The notes: generated from the letters alone by a model not told the origin. 64,000 bases of DNA from Crotalaria pallida (GCA_037953625.1 CM075651.1:101929001-101993000), one strand, 5' to 3'; positions 23,358 to 35,035 are shown, counted from the first letter of the stretch. Program-made: numbers and translations.

Positions 23358-24344
23358 GGCTTATTTATGTCAGGTGTCCCTGTAGTTTGCACCTATTTTG
23401 TCAGACGCCCTTTAACTTTATTTTTCAACAAATATACCCCTACAGTTTGCTCCGGTGAGCCATATACCCCTGCATGCCATTTCCGGCCGCCGGAGTCAGC
23501 AAGTGGTAAAAATAGGAGCCCTTGTAGTTTGAGTCTTTTTTGTCAGATACCCCTATATATAACTTCAAAAATTCATATCTTTTAAACCGTAAGTCCAAAA
23601 ATTACCAATTTTATGTCAAAACGACCATATTGAAATATAGAATTTTAATATGTAATTATTTTACTTTTATGGATAGTTTTGTAAAAAATTATTTTTTGGG
23701 CAATTTTCTATACGAATTTTGAATTTATGAATTATTAAAAATAATTTATGAATTGGATTGAACAAGTTTTTATTGTAGTTTGAGGAACATAAAAATCATG
23801 AGTTTTGACTATGTCAGTCTCCGATGATTTTAAATTTAGTTTTTTTTATAGTTTTTTACATTTTATTTTTAAAAGCCAAAACTCATGATTTTTATGATCC
23901 TCAAACTATAATAAAAACTAGTGCAATCCAATTCATAAATTATTTTTAATAATTCATAAATTCAAAATTCGTATAGAAAATTGCCCAAAAAACAATTTTT
24001 TACAAAACTATCCATAAAATAAAATAATTACATTTTAAAATTCTATATTTCAATACGATCGTTTGGACATAAAATTTGTAATTTTTGGACTTACGGTTTA
24101 AAAGATATGAATTTTTGAAGTTATATATAGGGGTATCGGACAAAAAAGACTCAAACTACAAGGGCTCCTATTTTTACCACTTGTTGAGTCCGGCGGTCCA
24201 CGTCAGCATCGGTGGCCGGAAATGGCATGCAGGGGTATATGGCTCACCGGAGCAAACTGTAGGGGTATATTTTTTGAAAAATAAAGTTAAAGGGCGTCTG
24301 ACAAAATAGGTGCAAACTACAGGGGCACCTGACATAAATAAGCT
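23358..24344. mobile_element. Mutator-like foldback element (non-autonomous, 987 bp)
   Basis: The two halves are near-perfect inverted repeats of about 460 bp each around a loop near 23820-23890. The termini are GGCTTATTTATGTCAG on the left and its inverted match (one mismatch) on the right. A 9-bp TSD AAATAAAAA flanks it at 23349-23357 and 24345-24353, the length typical of Mutator-like elements. There is no transposase. The short frames at 23367-23722 and 24085-24309 are products of the arms. Transcribed, it would form a long hairpin. The inner arms resemble flanking LTR DNA at 24728-24893. Confidence 0.88.
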
Positions 24345-25162
24345 AAATAAAAATCATACAGTGGACTTGATTCGGATATAAAAGATGGTAAATAAAATTT
24401 TTCAAATCAAATAAAATAACTCATATAAAAAATCATACATCATACAAACATTCACATACACATCAAATCAAATACTCATTTAATTCTAAATTTACTTTCT
24501 AAAGTTACACAAAATAATTTTCCCCCTTTTTTTTATAAGAAGACAAACATTAAGATTAGTGAATAAAACTCCGAAATACAATTTTAAATAAACTAATTAA
24601 CTGTACTAATTGACTATAGATATAGTCCCCATTTCATTTTCTATAATCATATTTTCATATATAAAAGAGATTCCCAAAATGAAAAATCCATTAGAGACCT
24701 TTAACTATTTTTAATAATTAATACCTTCAAAATTCGTACTTTACAGACCTGAAAAATAATTTTCGTAAATCAACCCATAAAATTATAAAAGTTAAATTTT
24801 CAAATTCTACATTTCAATACGATCGTTTTCATATAAAGATCATAATTTTTGGAGTTACGGTTTAAAAGTTATGAATTTTCGAAGTTATTATAGATATTAA
24901 GATTCATAAGGAAATTCATTTCTTAAAAGAAATCTCAAATAAAATTGTGACTAATCTCTTATTACTTAAATCAGTCCCAACTCAATAAAAATCACTTCCT
25001 TTGAGTCTATGAAAAATATTTATTTATAAATCTCTATGAGATTACTACTTTATTACTTGATCAAATCAAATATTACTTTAAAATTTCTTTACAAAATTCT
25101 CAAAATTCATTTTGTCAAAATTTATTTATTTATTTAAGTAAGGGAAAAATGCGGGATGTTAT

Positions 25163-25595
25163 GGGGGGCGGGGCGGCTGCTATGTGAAGAAGAATTGATT
25201 TTAGGGTTTCTTCACCCTATTTTACATAACACACATATTATTATTATTTTTTATTTTATTTTATTTTATTTTATTTTTTTAAGATACTAATAATATAGTT
25301 TAAACATCACATACATACACACAAAAAATCATAAAGTTATAAGTTTGGAAGCATTAAAAATGAAATAGTATTGAATATATCAAAAGCAAAGTAAAGTATA
25401 GAAAGTATATTTTTCGATTTGGGTAATTTCTTTAAAAGAATTTACTTTAAAATATACGAATAAAAATATACTTTCCTAAATAATATAACGTAATTTGTGA
25501 AAGTACCCAACGCTTTAATTATTAATTTAAAGAATTAATTACTTAATTCGATAAAACTCAAAATTTATAATACTAAAGAAAATCAGGATGTTGCA
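25163..25595 (-). mobile_element. Outer large LTR, 5' fragment (level 1)
   Basis: On the minus strand it begins TGCAACATCCTG at 25595, a one-base variant of TGTAACATCC, then AT-rich U3 and the C-rich leader leading into 912. It includes a TTTTA microsatellite at about 25240-25280. It cuts the extra ORF that starts abruptly at 25598. Confidence 0.6.
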
Positions 25596-25597
25596 AT

Positions 25598-26470
25598 GTC
25601 GGGGGTTCCTCGACGAAAGAGTTCAATGTTTGGGGCCCCGAGGTCATTCTTCGTGAGCTTCGGAACATGATCAAATCGACTGCCGATGACCGACGATGGT
25701 GCAATCAGAATGGGCTCTCTTGGTCACAAGAGGCTAACCTGATGGGGAAATACCTGATTCGCGGTGCCAGCCTCCTGTACAGTATGGCCGATCATGCTGA
25801 TGAGATCTCTTTCTCTATCTCTGCCAAGGAGAGGAAGAAGAGAAGGACCTTTATAGATCGGGAAGCCAATTGTCAAGCTAAAATAATGAAGCTAACCGAG
25901 GTTCAAGTGAGGTGGGCCAACTCTATTCAGCAGCTGGTGGAGCGCGAGGGCCTTGCTCAGGAGAAGTTGAAGAAAGCCCAGGCATATTTGGAGGAGCAGG
26001 AGCATTCTTCTTGGGAGAAGCTAAAGGATTCCAAACTAACTTGGAGGAGCGCAATCGCCTTAATCAAGTGAAACTGAAAAAGTTTAAGCCAACTACGCTC
26101 TCTTGGAGAAATCCTCTGGTGAGTCTTCCCGACGACTTTCCGAAGAGAATGCTTGCTTACAGGATCAGTTGGCGAAGATGAGGGCTAAGGCTTTGAGGCA
26201 TAAGATTGACGCCGAACAGAACCTGTGGTGTTGGGAACGGACTCACGAAGACCAGTTTCTGAATGCGATCAATCAGCTGAAGTTGCTTAACCCTGATTTT
26301 GACCTGAGAGTTTTGGGGGCTGATCCATACTGCCAAGTGAAGGATGGGAGGCTGATTAATCGCCGAAGCTAAACCGAGGTGGATCTGGACGCTGCCAATC
26401 TTCCTGAACCCCTCAACCTCGCTGCCACCTTCGACAAAGCTTCCATTGTCCTTTCAGATACCCAGGAATG
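25598..26470 (+). pseudogene. Antisense extra ORF of a Tat-like element, decayed
   Basis: The reading frame is already open at 25598, so its 5' part was lost to the outer LTR insertion. It reads W-G-P-E-V.LRELRN then I-K-S-T-A-D-D-R, then a charged, coiled-coil-like stretch rich in E, K, Q and L (25830-26240), then N-P-D-F-D-L. At least two frameshifts (near 26040 and 26090) and a TAA at 26370-26372 break it. Tat/Ogre-group elements are known to carry extra ORFs, some antisense, with a gypsy-type transposase-like domain and a coiled-coil tail; this matches that description by eye. It lies antisense to and downstream of the minus-strand gag-protease at 27122-33470. Confidence 0.6.
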
Positions 26471-27121
26471 ATGCTCCCTGTTATCTACTTCTTTTTTATT
26501 GATTTTTGCGAGAACCCGTTTGTGGGCTCTGTATTTTTTTCTTGTATAAACCCATTGTATGCCTGTCAAGGCCTGTTTTTGAGTAAATGGACTTGTTTTT
26601 CTCTGTTTATGAACTGTTTTATGTTTCCGACCTCAAAGCACAGACCTTTGGCCTAGGTTGGCTTCTTGGTCCCGATTAATTACGCGTTTTAGCCAAAGTT
26701 AAATGTATAGATTAGCGCGTTAGTCATGTTGAATGACTAGATTGTTGCACGGGCATCAGTGTACTTGCTTTGTTATATACTCGTCATTGAGTAATCGTTT
26801 GGGAGCTCTGTATAATGTTTCGCGTTAGGTGTCAGTGGCCTACTGAGCGTAAGGAAAAGTACGTAATAACACGAGTTCATATAGAGAAAGATTGAACTCA
26901 CTTTTTACTAATAAGGGTGAATTACAAAATTGGTTTGAATGCACTCTGAACTTCAAGACTTCTTTCCAGTGATACTTCGTACGAGCATATCGCAGTAGTA
27001 TGGGAAATGGAAAAAGGGGATTTGGGGTTGGGATTTGACTATTCTAGATGTTTCCAGCTACGGGCTTTTGTTCTGCCCGGTTTTTTTTTAAGGTGCAACA
27101 CGAGGACTTCCCATCCTAGGG
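26471..27121. other. No gene seen
   Basis: Spacer between the antisense extra ORF and the protease. A complete Tat-like element would have its RT, RNase H and integrase on the protease side, but none of their motifs is visible. Confidence 0.6.
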
Positions 27122-27730
27122 CTACTCTCGCCCGAGCACGCTCAACTGCGGAGTTGATCGGGATTTCTGACTTGCCGAGGCTTTTCCTTGGCTCGTTATT
27201 GCTTGTATTTCTTGATTCTCCCTTGGTGATTTTGACTGGACGCGGCCGTCAGTCGCCTTGTTTGCGACCGCCAACTGCTTGCTCTTCTGCTGGTTTTTCA
27301 CTTTACTCAAGCTTGCGTTGTAACATTTGCGAGCAGTTCCTTGATTGGCTCGGACTGTAACAACTCGGTCATCCGCCCCCACAAACATCATTTCCAAATG
27401 GACCATGGAGACTACAGCTCGGAACGAGAAGAGGCAGGGTCTCCCTAAGATGCTATTATAGGCCGAGGGGCAGTCGACCACGACAAACTTAATCATCTCC
27501 GCTCGAGCCGAGGTCCCGGTCCCCATGCAGATCGGAAGGTAGATGTGCCCTAACGGGATGACGGTGTCTCCTGTGAAGCCAATGAGGTGTCCCTCGGTTG
27601 GCACGAGGTCGGAAGCACTAATCTTCATTGCTTTTAGGGCGAGGAGGAAGATAATGTCTATTGAACTTCCTTAATCAACCAGAAGTCTTTCGACCTGGTA
27701 CCTACCAATTCGTGTAGTGACAACCATGGG
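27122..27730 (-). pseudogene. Tat-like retrotransposon aspartic protease region
   Basis: The frame includes R-Y-Q-V-E-R-L-L-V-D-stop-G-S-S near 27660-27700. This is the protease active-site region (normally D-x-G-S-S) with a TAA at x. It continues L-V-P-T-E-G-H-L-I-G-F, then P-L-G-H-I-Y-L-P, M-G-T-G-T-S and Y-N-S-I-L-G-R-P, the last a conserved retropepsin segment. Downstream is a Lys/Gln-rich linker. It lies on the same strand and downstream of gag. The stop in the catalytic motif means no active enzyme from this copy. Confidence 0.8.
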
Positions 27731-29148
27731 GTCGTCATGGCTCGGTAGTATATCTTTCAAATCCTCGTCCCCAAAGCACAAGGGAACATTCTTTCTTTTT
27801 GCTTCATTTGCTCTGATCTCCTGGTCACGGATAACACTTGATTGACGTACCGTTTTCGGTCATCCATTTTCTCGTCGCTACTGGCAAATCCTCCCGCGAT
27901 TATCATGACCAAGTAATCTTCTGGAGAATCCTTGATGTCCTCTTCCTGCTGATTGGTTGTTGGTTGGTTAGTTGTTTCTTGGGGAGTGGGGCTCCTCTCC
28001 CTTTCTCTCTTGGCTGGAGACCCACTCCTCTTTTTTTATGGATCCTTCCTCTTTTTTCCTCTTCCCTATCGGGTTTAATGGCGAAGCCGCCCATCTCGGA
28101 CCATCTGCTCGATCAGGTCCTTGAGCCAGATGCACTGGTCGTTTGTATGACCATATCCACCGTGGTGCTCGCAATACTTGGTTCTATCTTTTTGGTATCC
28201 TTTTATCAAGGTCGGAGGCCTGTTGATGCCCTTAACTCTGTGGTCGTCGTCTCCCTCAAAATTTGACTTCTTGAAACAGTGAGGGGAGTATACTCATCGA
28301 ATCTTCCACGGGGGGTTGATGTTTTTCTCTCCCCCTTCTCCTTCTTTTCCCTTGTTCTTTCTTCTTTCGGACCTTCTGCCTGGTCTTTGTTCACGAGGTG
28401 CGCTGCCTGCCCTCGGTGGAAATCTTACTTATTCACGAATTTCAGTGATCTCTCGTGGAGCTCGTTCATGCTTTTAGGGGGTTTCCCGATTAAAGAGTTT
28501 CAAAATTCGCCCGGGAGAAGTCCCTGGAGGCACAGAAGGACCGACACCCCAGCTTCCAACGAATGTATCTTGCCAGCTTCATTCATGAATCTCATGAGAT
28601 ACTCCCTCAACGTCTCCCCAGTTTTTGGGTGACCGCTGTCAGAGTGTGGTCTGACCTCGGGGGTTCCACTCTGGTGGAGTAACTATTGAGGAAGGCGTGC
28701 TTTAGTTCGTCCCAAGATCGGATGGATCTTGGTGGCAAGGTGCTGAACCAAGTCAGCAGTCAGCGCACCCTCGTCGAGAGTCAGTGGGAAGGCTCGACAC
28801 TTCATGTCATCCTCGCTGCCGTAGTACAATATCACCGACTTGTAGTTGGCAATATGGTTGGCAGGGTCGGTGGTGCCTGTGTACCTCTGGATGTTGTTAG
28901 CTTGCCATGGATACTGTTGAGGTGTCCGAAAGACTATGATTTCATCAGAGAAGGGATGGCCTGGGTGCTGGGAATGTGTCGTCAGATGTTGCTCGGCGTA
29001 GATAGATGAGATTGGGAAGGTGTTCATAAAGGAGGGAGAGATTGAGTGGTGGGGGTGGTGGCAGGTCCTCTTTAGGCCCTCCTACTAGTGTTTGAATTTC
29101 ATGCTGGTTGGATCGCGCGATCTACGCCATAGTAGTCTGTTGTAGGTT
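27731..29148 (-). pseudogene. Tat-like gag, C-terminal part
   Basis: Contains Y-T-G-T-T-D-P-A-N-H-I-A-N-Y near 28880 and R-A-F-P-L-T-L near 28790, hallmarks of plant gypsy gag. A Cys/His zinc-binding-like segment follows at about 28082-28190 (Y-C-E-H-H-G-G-Y-G-H then D-Q-C). Frameshifts and stops break it, for example near 28500 and 28680. The N-terminal part is at 32878-33470, beyond a solo LTR. Arg/Lys/Glu-rich linkers lie at 28206-28394. Confidence 0.75.
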
Positions 29149-29523
29149 GGCTATGTAACATCCCAAATTTTAAACCCAAAGACGAATAAGTAAATAATCG
29201 TTGGAATAAAGGAAATAATGTTAATAAACTACAAATAGTTATTTAAAAGAAGTATTTTAACATTAGGAAAGGATAACAATAATAATAATAAGGTTAGAAA
29301 AGAAAAGAGCATTAAATTGAAGTTAGGAACAGGCCAGAAAAATAGATAATTCGGTATTAAAACATAACAAAGGGTAGAAAATTAAAATAAAAGATTTAAG
29401 ACTCAAAACACAATTCCCACCGTTGGATATGAAGGTATGATTTTTAGGAAGTGGCTCGTCAAATTTGAGCAAGATCCGACGGTTAACGAAGAAGATATAG
29501 CATGGTCAACTCAAGTCAACTTT

Positions 29524-29690
29524 CTAGCGCTCAAGCGCGAGAAGCCGCGCGCTTAGTCAACTTTCTAGCGCTCAAGCGCGAGAAGCCGCGCTCAAGCGCG
29601 CGACTGGCATCAGACCTGGGCAAAAAGGGGCTCGCGCTCAAGCGCGAGATCTGGCGCTCAAGCGCCAGCGCGCAGACCAGCAGCGCCAGA
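29524..29690. repeat. CTCAAGCGC palindrome array next to TATA
   Basis: GCGCTCAAGCGC and half-sites occur about eight times, with a longer duplicated unit around 29516-29590. The array ends at the TATA box TCTATAAAGA (29691-29700). Confidence 0.8.
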
Positions 29691-29700
29691 TCTATAAAGA
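29691..29700 (+). promoter_or_regulatory. TATA box of solo LTR
   Basis: TCTATAAAGA, followed by a C/T-rich leader with long TC runs near 29985-30015. Confidence 0.6.
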
Positions 29701-29984
29701 TCGAGCACCAGCCACCCCTCTCCCCATTTTCCTCTGCACCACTCACCCTCCCCTCCACCCAAATCCGTCCCCAACACCTCCAACCACCACTAGAGCCACC
29801 ATCCAGGCCGCCCCACCTTGGTCTCCACCCTTCCCCACGGTTCTCTCTCTCTCTCTTTCTCCCTCCTTCTCTCTCCTTCCTCCTCCTTAACCTCCACCAT
29901 CTCCGGCCACCTTCTTCACCTCCGGCCGCCACCTTCCACCACCCCCACCACCATCAAGACCCCTCCCTCTCTCTTCCCTCTTGG

Positions 29985-30018
<34 letters not shown>

Positions 30019-31248
30019 CACCTTCTCCACCACCCTCCTCTTCCTCTCCGGCCGCCACCGCTGTGAGCCGTGGCCACCACCACGGTGAGTCTCCCCATCT
30101 CTCTCTCCTCGGATCTCACCGGCGTCGTTATTGACCGTGATCACACTGGGCTTGTGTCGGGAACCCCAAGGCTTGAAGCTTTTGCCCGGATCCAGCCGTG
30201 ATCGTTCTCGCTAACGAGGAGCAACACCGACGCCGTCATCGTCGACGAGCCACAACCCAGGTTCTTTTTAAAAGAAAGCCCGAGGTAAGAAGGGTTCGTA
30301 TTACCTTTACTTGAGAAGTAAATTCTAGGATGTTATAGTGATGGCTGAGAATAGGATAATTAGGAAATAAGTTAATGAACCTTAGGGTAGTCCCCACTAA
30401 TATAAATAATCTATTTAAAATTGATAATGGAATAAATTGGAGGTGCATAGAATAAGGTCCGGAGTGAATGAGTGTATTTAGGATATTAAAAGAGTTATTA
30501 TAAAATGAAAGTGTAGGAAAACATAACATAAAACCAATGGAAATAAGTTAAGGAAAAACCAACGAAATTTGGGAGTAAAAGAATAAAAGGGTAAACGTAT
30601 TAAGCATAAAGAGTAAAATTAATAAACTTAAGAGTAGAATTAATAAGCTAAAAGATAATAAGTGAAATAGTAAGTGAAGATTTAAGTGGGATAGAAGAGA
30701 GGTTATAATGTGGAATAATAAAAACGTGCGGAGCCAAATAGGAAATGAGAATAAAATAATGAATTGGATGGAAAAGAAAATAGATAACTGGTAAAAGAAA
30801 TTAGTAAAAAGGTAATAAAACAAGGAGAGAGTACGTTAATAGGGAAGTTAAATAAAAGGTTGTAATAAGTTATAGAAACTAAGTTAAGGTAATATGGTCG
30901 TTAATTTAGAATGGTAAAATAAAATAGTGATAATAAGTTAAGTAACTGTGTAAGACCGAGGAAATGAGGAAAATAACCAAGAACTAGTAATTAGAGTTAG
31001 AATATAAGGTACGTGGCCAGGCCGGGTAGAGTTAGCTGGTATGGGAATAATTAATAACGAAAAGTACTTAACTATATGATGGCAAGGAAATGATAATAAG
31101 TCGCTAAGGAAAGGATTGAGTGCAATGAATAAATAATAGAGATTAAGGAAGAGTTAAGAAATTAATAGAATTAAAGAGAATTAAGGAACTAAAAGTAAAG
31201 AGAAAAGATTAAGACGAATTAATAAAGAGAATGAGAATAAAAGATAAA

Positions 31249-31545
31249 CGGTACAGGTTGGTCATATTGACCCTGTGGCCTAATAAAGATAAATGGTCAA
31301 CGGCACAGGTTGGTTGTATTGACCCTGTGGCCCTATAATAATAAATGGTAAACGGCACAGGTTGGTTGTATTGACCCTGTGGCCCAATAATAATAAATGG
31401 TAAACGGCGCAGGTTGGTTGTATTGACCCTGTGGCCTAATAATAATAAATGGTAAACGGCGCAGGTTGGTTGTATTGACCCTGTGACCTAATAAAGATAA
31501 ATGGTAAACGGCGCAGGTTGGTTGTATTGACCCTGTGGCCAAAAG
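31249..31545 (+). repeat. Tandem array, six ~52-bp units
   Basis: Six units, each with ACGGCACAGGTTGGTTGTAT (or a variant) followed by TGACCCTGTGG. CACAGG and CCTGTG can pair within a unit, so each unit is a small hairpin candidate. An A-rich purine tract follows. Confidence 0.9.
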
Positions 31546-31616
31546 ATAAAGTAAAAGAAAAGAAAAAGATAAAGTAAAAGACAAAGAAAAAGAAAAAGAA
31601 AAGGAAGAGAAACATA

Positions 31617-32025
31617 CAGCGTAAGACGCAGGTGCGCAGCTATTTTTATTTATACAGCGTAAGACGCAGGTGTGCAGCTATTTATATTTATATAGCGTAA
31701 GACGCAGGTGCGCAGCTATTTATATTTATATTTATACAGCGTAAGACGCAGGTGCGCAGCTATTTATATTGATATTTATACAGCGTAAGACGCAGGTGCG
31801 TAGCTATTTATATTTGTACAACGTAAGACGCAGGTGCATAGCTATTTATATTTATACAGCGTAAGACGCAGGTGCCCAGCTATTTATATTCATATTTATA
31901 CAGTGTAAGACGTAGGTGCGCAGCTATTTATATTGATATTTATATAGCGTAAGACGCAGGTGCGCAGCTAATTATATTTATACAACGTAAGACGCAGGTG
32001 CGCAGTTTTTATGATGCAGGTGCAC
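31617..32025 (+). repeat. Tandem array, ten 36-46-bp units
   Basis: Ten units built on CAGCGTAAGACGCAGGTGCG and GCAGCTATTTATATT, at about 31617, 31655, 31693, 31737, 31781, 31820, 31857, 31901, 31945 and 31983, plus a partial at the end. Length differences come from extra TTTATA steps. GCGTAAGACGC is a palindromic stem core. Confidence 0.9.
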
Positions 32026-32877
32026 CATGATGATAGTAAATTATCAAAATGTAAGAGGGATTTGAATGTAACGCAAGAAAAGGGAAATAAGTGAAAAGAA
32101 AAGAAAAGGAAAATGAAAAGAGAAATTACATATAAATGAATGGCGGATTAATAGAGGATTGATATGTGGGAAAAAGAAAAGAGAATGTAGAAATAATCAG
32201 AGAACTAAGAACGGAAATAAATGAATGAATGAGGTAAATTGAATAGCGAATTAAGAATTGAAAGAAATGATTGGCGGACCAAAAAGTGTAATGAAATACG
32301 AGAACTGTTAGAGAATTAGAAATTAAGAGAATGTGAGAATAAGTGAAGAATAAAAAGAAAATTTAATATATGGATGTATATGGATAATGTATGATAATAA
32401 TAATGTAGGCTTAGTTATCTACTATGTCTTCTTATAGGATTTATCTTTTTAAGTTCTGTGTAATGCTACCCTTCTTGATATATTTTTACAGGTACGGAAG
32501 CGGAGCTTACACTGTTGTGGGCCGAACTGGAAACTCTCCACCACGTGGAGTGAAATTGTGATACCTCGAGTGGATTTTATTATATTAAAAACTGATATTT
32601 TTGTAATTTATAATATGTGTAGTTATATGCCCTGAGATTGGTACTAATCGGGCGTTAGGATCTGAACTGGTTTTTAATCTGTTGTGTTTATGTTTTTAAA
32701 CAATTCTGGACTGACAGGTTTTAAGAAGAAAATTTTTGGGAGGTCCTAAAAACAGAGGAAACTCTGCCGGATTTTCCTAAGAATTTTCATAAGTAATTAA
32801 ATTATAAAATGAATTTTCAAACTCTGATTTTATTAAAACTTAAAATTAACTAAATAAAGTGAGGATGTTACAGGCTA

Positions 32878-33470
32878 TGACCCGGTTTTGGCGTTTTATC
32901 ATGGTTGTTTCGCGCTTCAAAGCGTCCATGATTTCATTGGTTACCTTCAGAGATCCTGTGGACACTCGAGAGTGACCCTCCGATCGTTCTGCCTTTGCCC
33001 CCTTATGCAAGCTTCCGAACATCAGATCTGACCAATGTGGCTCCCCTCTAGAGCGGGGTCTGTGATCCGAGTTTCTCGCGAGTCTTTGCTCCGTGGCTGC
33101 CTCGGTGGCATCGGAGCGAGCGGGTGGAGACCTTATTCTCCTCCCCTCATTACTCGAGAGGTGAACCCTAGGTGGCGCTGGTGGCCTGGGGGCATCGTTT
33201 TTGATGTGGCAGTATCGTCGTCGGAGGCTGTCAGCCCCTCTACAAACTGCTGTGGAGGGTGCCCCTCTGTCCTGTTCTTGGAAGGACCTTTCTCTTCGAC
33301 AACACTATCCTGGGGAGGTGGTGGTGTGAGGGAAGAGGTAGGGAGGGAGGAGGTTCCACATCGTCTCTACGGCCCCGTCCCCTACGGTCGGAACGGCCAC
33401 GATAGTGGCCCCCACGACCTCTCTTAGTGTTCATGTTGTCAGCCATCTCGCTGAAAAGGAAGGGAAATAG
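32878..33470 (-). pseudogene. Tat-like gag, N-terminal part
   Basis: The minus-strand frame begins M-A-D-N-M-N near 33445, followed by an Arg/Gly-rich stretch (R-G-R-G-G-H, R-G-R-S-D-R-R-G-R-G-R-R) and a Pro/Ser-rich part. It is broken by stops after about 65 codons. It continues past the solo LTR into 29148-27731. The plus-strand 130-codon frame here is only a shadow. Confidence 0.55.
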
Positions 33471-33509
33471 AGAAGGTTTTGATTTTATAGTTGTTTGAGC
33501 GTGGATGGG

Positions 33510-34921
33510 TGATTTGGGTCTGATATATAATGTTTTCAAGTGATAAATAACTCCTTTTTACTATGTATTTGGCTTGTTTCTTAAGTAAATATTAGGATTT
33601 TAATATGTTTTTAGGAAAGTTAGGTAATTTAGAACCTTGAACGTTTTGATTCGTTTTGGGTTTGATTTTAGAAATTTGAAGCTTAATTTGATGATTTATG
33701 CTTTTGAATGTAAAGGAGCTTTGAAGACCATGAGATTTGATCTGGAATGGAGAGAAATGATGTTTAGTAATGTCAGAAGATGGGGTTCAAATGCCAGGAG
33801 CTGGGGTGCAAAAAGTCAGAAAACAATTAAGAAAAACTTAGCAGCTCAGTAAGAGTCACGCCCAGGCGTGAGGGAAGTCGCACCGCGTGAGGGAAGTCAT
33901 GCCCAGGCGCGCGTGTGACGTGAAGATTTATTGAGTATGATTGAAGCCACACCTAGGCGTGGATCCTGTGCGCCTGGGCCCGTGTCATGCGAGTAAGGCC
34001 TATCTATATTGGAGATTTCAAGGATTCTGATAGATTTATCTTCTAGATTTATTTTAGATTTATTCTAGATTATTTATTCGAGATTTATTTAAGATTTATC
34101 TTTAAGATTTATTTATAGATAGATTTATTTAGAGATTTATTTTAGATTTATTTTAGGATTAGCTTTTTCTATATATACTAGGATTTAGCATTAGGTTTAG
34201 TTGCTTTTAGAGAAAAGGGAGATTACATATTCTGCACTTCATCGGAAGAAGAGTTTTAGGTAATTCCTTATTGTCTATGATAGGGTATACTATTCTATTT
34301 CTTCTATTTTATTCTTTTATAATGTGTAACTAAAACCCTTTTTGTAGTTAGGAACATGGTGGATTTGTATGGATGAGTTTATCTAATTTATGAGTTAATG
34401 CTTTTCATTTAAAACCTATTGTTTGGTTGTGTTTTAATTCCAATTCATGAAATTGGCCACTTTATGTTTTGCTCTGAATCTCTAATCCAACAGGAGACAT
34501 CTGAGGGTTAGAATAGGTCGTTCTTCCAAATTTTTTAACCGCCTGATTTGTATATATACATCTAGGGCTTATATGACTTGAATGTTCCAGTGTGCTTAAA
34601 ATTGTGGTTATTCATATGTCAAAATCGCTTAAGACATTAAGGGTTCTCATATTTAATAAGAAACATAAATTCACAGAGACATCTAATAAGTCCTGCAATG
34701 AAACTAGTTCGTAACGCCTTTCTCTATATGTCTCACAAACCCTATTTTTAATTGGTTTATCTTTTATTGGTTGTTTATTTTATTATCAAAACTTATAAAT
34801 TTCTATTTTAATTATGCCTTTGGTGAGAATTATTTGAAAACAACTTACAATCCCCGAGTGGAATGTTAATTTACTTTCATTATATTACTTGTGATCTAGT
34901 ATACTTGCTAGTTCTCCAACA
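33510..34921 (+). repeat. 5' LTR of a plus-strand Tat/Athila-like element
   Basis: Begins TGATTTGGGTCT, the same 12 bp found after a polypurine tract at 52007-52018, and ends just before the PBS at 34928. It carries a C-rich palindrome array (33857-33985), a run of AGATTTATTT repeats (34030-34160) and TATA CTATATATA at 34169-34178. The 1412-bp length is normal for this group. Confidence 0.65.
33857..33985. repeat. GCCCAGGC/CCTAGGC palindrome array
   Basis: CACGCCCAGGCGTG, ATGCCCAGGCGCG, CACACCTAGGCGTGG and TGCGCCTGGGCCCG occur within 130 bp, upstream of the TATA box. A second cluster of the same motif is at 35829-36010. Confidence 0.75.
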
Positions 34922-34927
34922 AGTTTT

Positions 34928-34946
34928 TGGCGTCGTTGCCGGGGAT
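34928..34946 (+). other. Primer-binding site, tRNA-Asp type
   Basis: TGGCGTCGTTGCCGGGGAT after AGTTTT, one base different from the TGGCGCCGTTGCCGGGGA box that follows Athila/Tat LTRs. Confidence 0.8.
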
Positions 34947-35035
34947 TGGAATTCGATTCCAATTAATTTTCGGTACTTAGCAGTAGTTAGATAGGAAATT
35001 TATTTTTTTTAGAGTGAAATCTGAAATGTACAACA

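Larger units (their letters stand above)
21761..25162 (-). mobile_element. Large Ty3/gypsy-type LTR, right part (level 2)
   Basis: Continuation of 913-5045. On the minus strand it starts near TAACATCCCGCA at 25161; the terminal TG is not intact. It has TATA at 22995-23002 and a hairpin at 22905-22929, followed in sense by a purine-rich leader with an AAG microsatellite (about 22757-22788 on plus). GGCCGAAT motifs occur near 22192 and 22578. The leader from 22860 down to 22790 is strikingly like 46100-46220 of the solo LTR in the opposite orientation. No gene. Confidence 0.75.
29154..32872 (+). mobile_element. Solo LTR, 3719 bp, with TSD GGCTA
   Basis: Starts TGTAACATCCC, ends GGATGTTACA, with GGCTA at 29149-29153 and 32873-32877. 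No PBS, PPT or coding domain. Sense order: U3, a CTCAAGCGC palindrome array, TATA at 29691-29700, a C/T-rich leader (29700-30260), an AG-rich body, two tandem arrays, then a GTACGGAAGCGGAGC region and the end. The last 450 bp are homologous (inverted) to 53312-53850. It splits the Tat-like gag. Confidence 0.92.

Noticed and set aside
29502..30134. 210-codon plus-strand frame
   Set aside because: It spans U3, TATA and leader of a solo LTR, and its product is low-complexity Pro/Ser/Leu/His from CT-rich DNA with no domain.
31617..32025. Possible CRISPR-like array
   Set aside because: Units are contiguous tandem repeats with near-identical AT spacers in a plant LTR; not spacer-repeat structure.
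33035..33427. 130-codon plus-strand frame
   Set aside because: Antisense shadow of the Arg/Gly-rich gag N-terminus.
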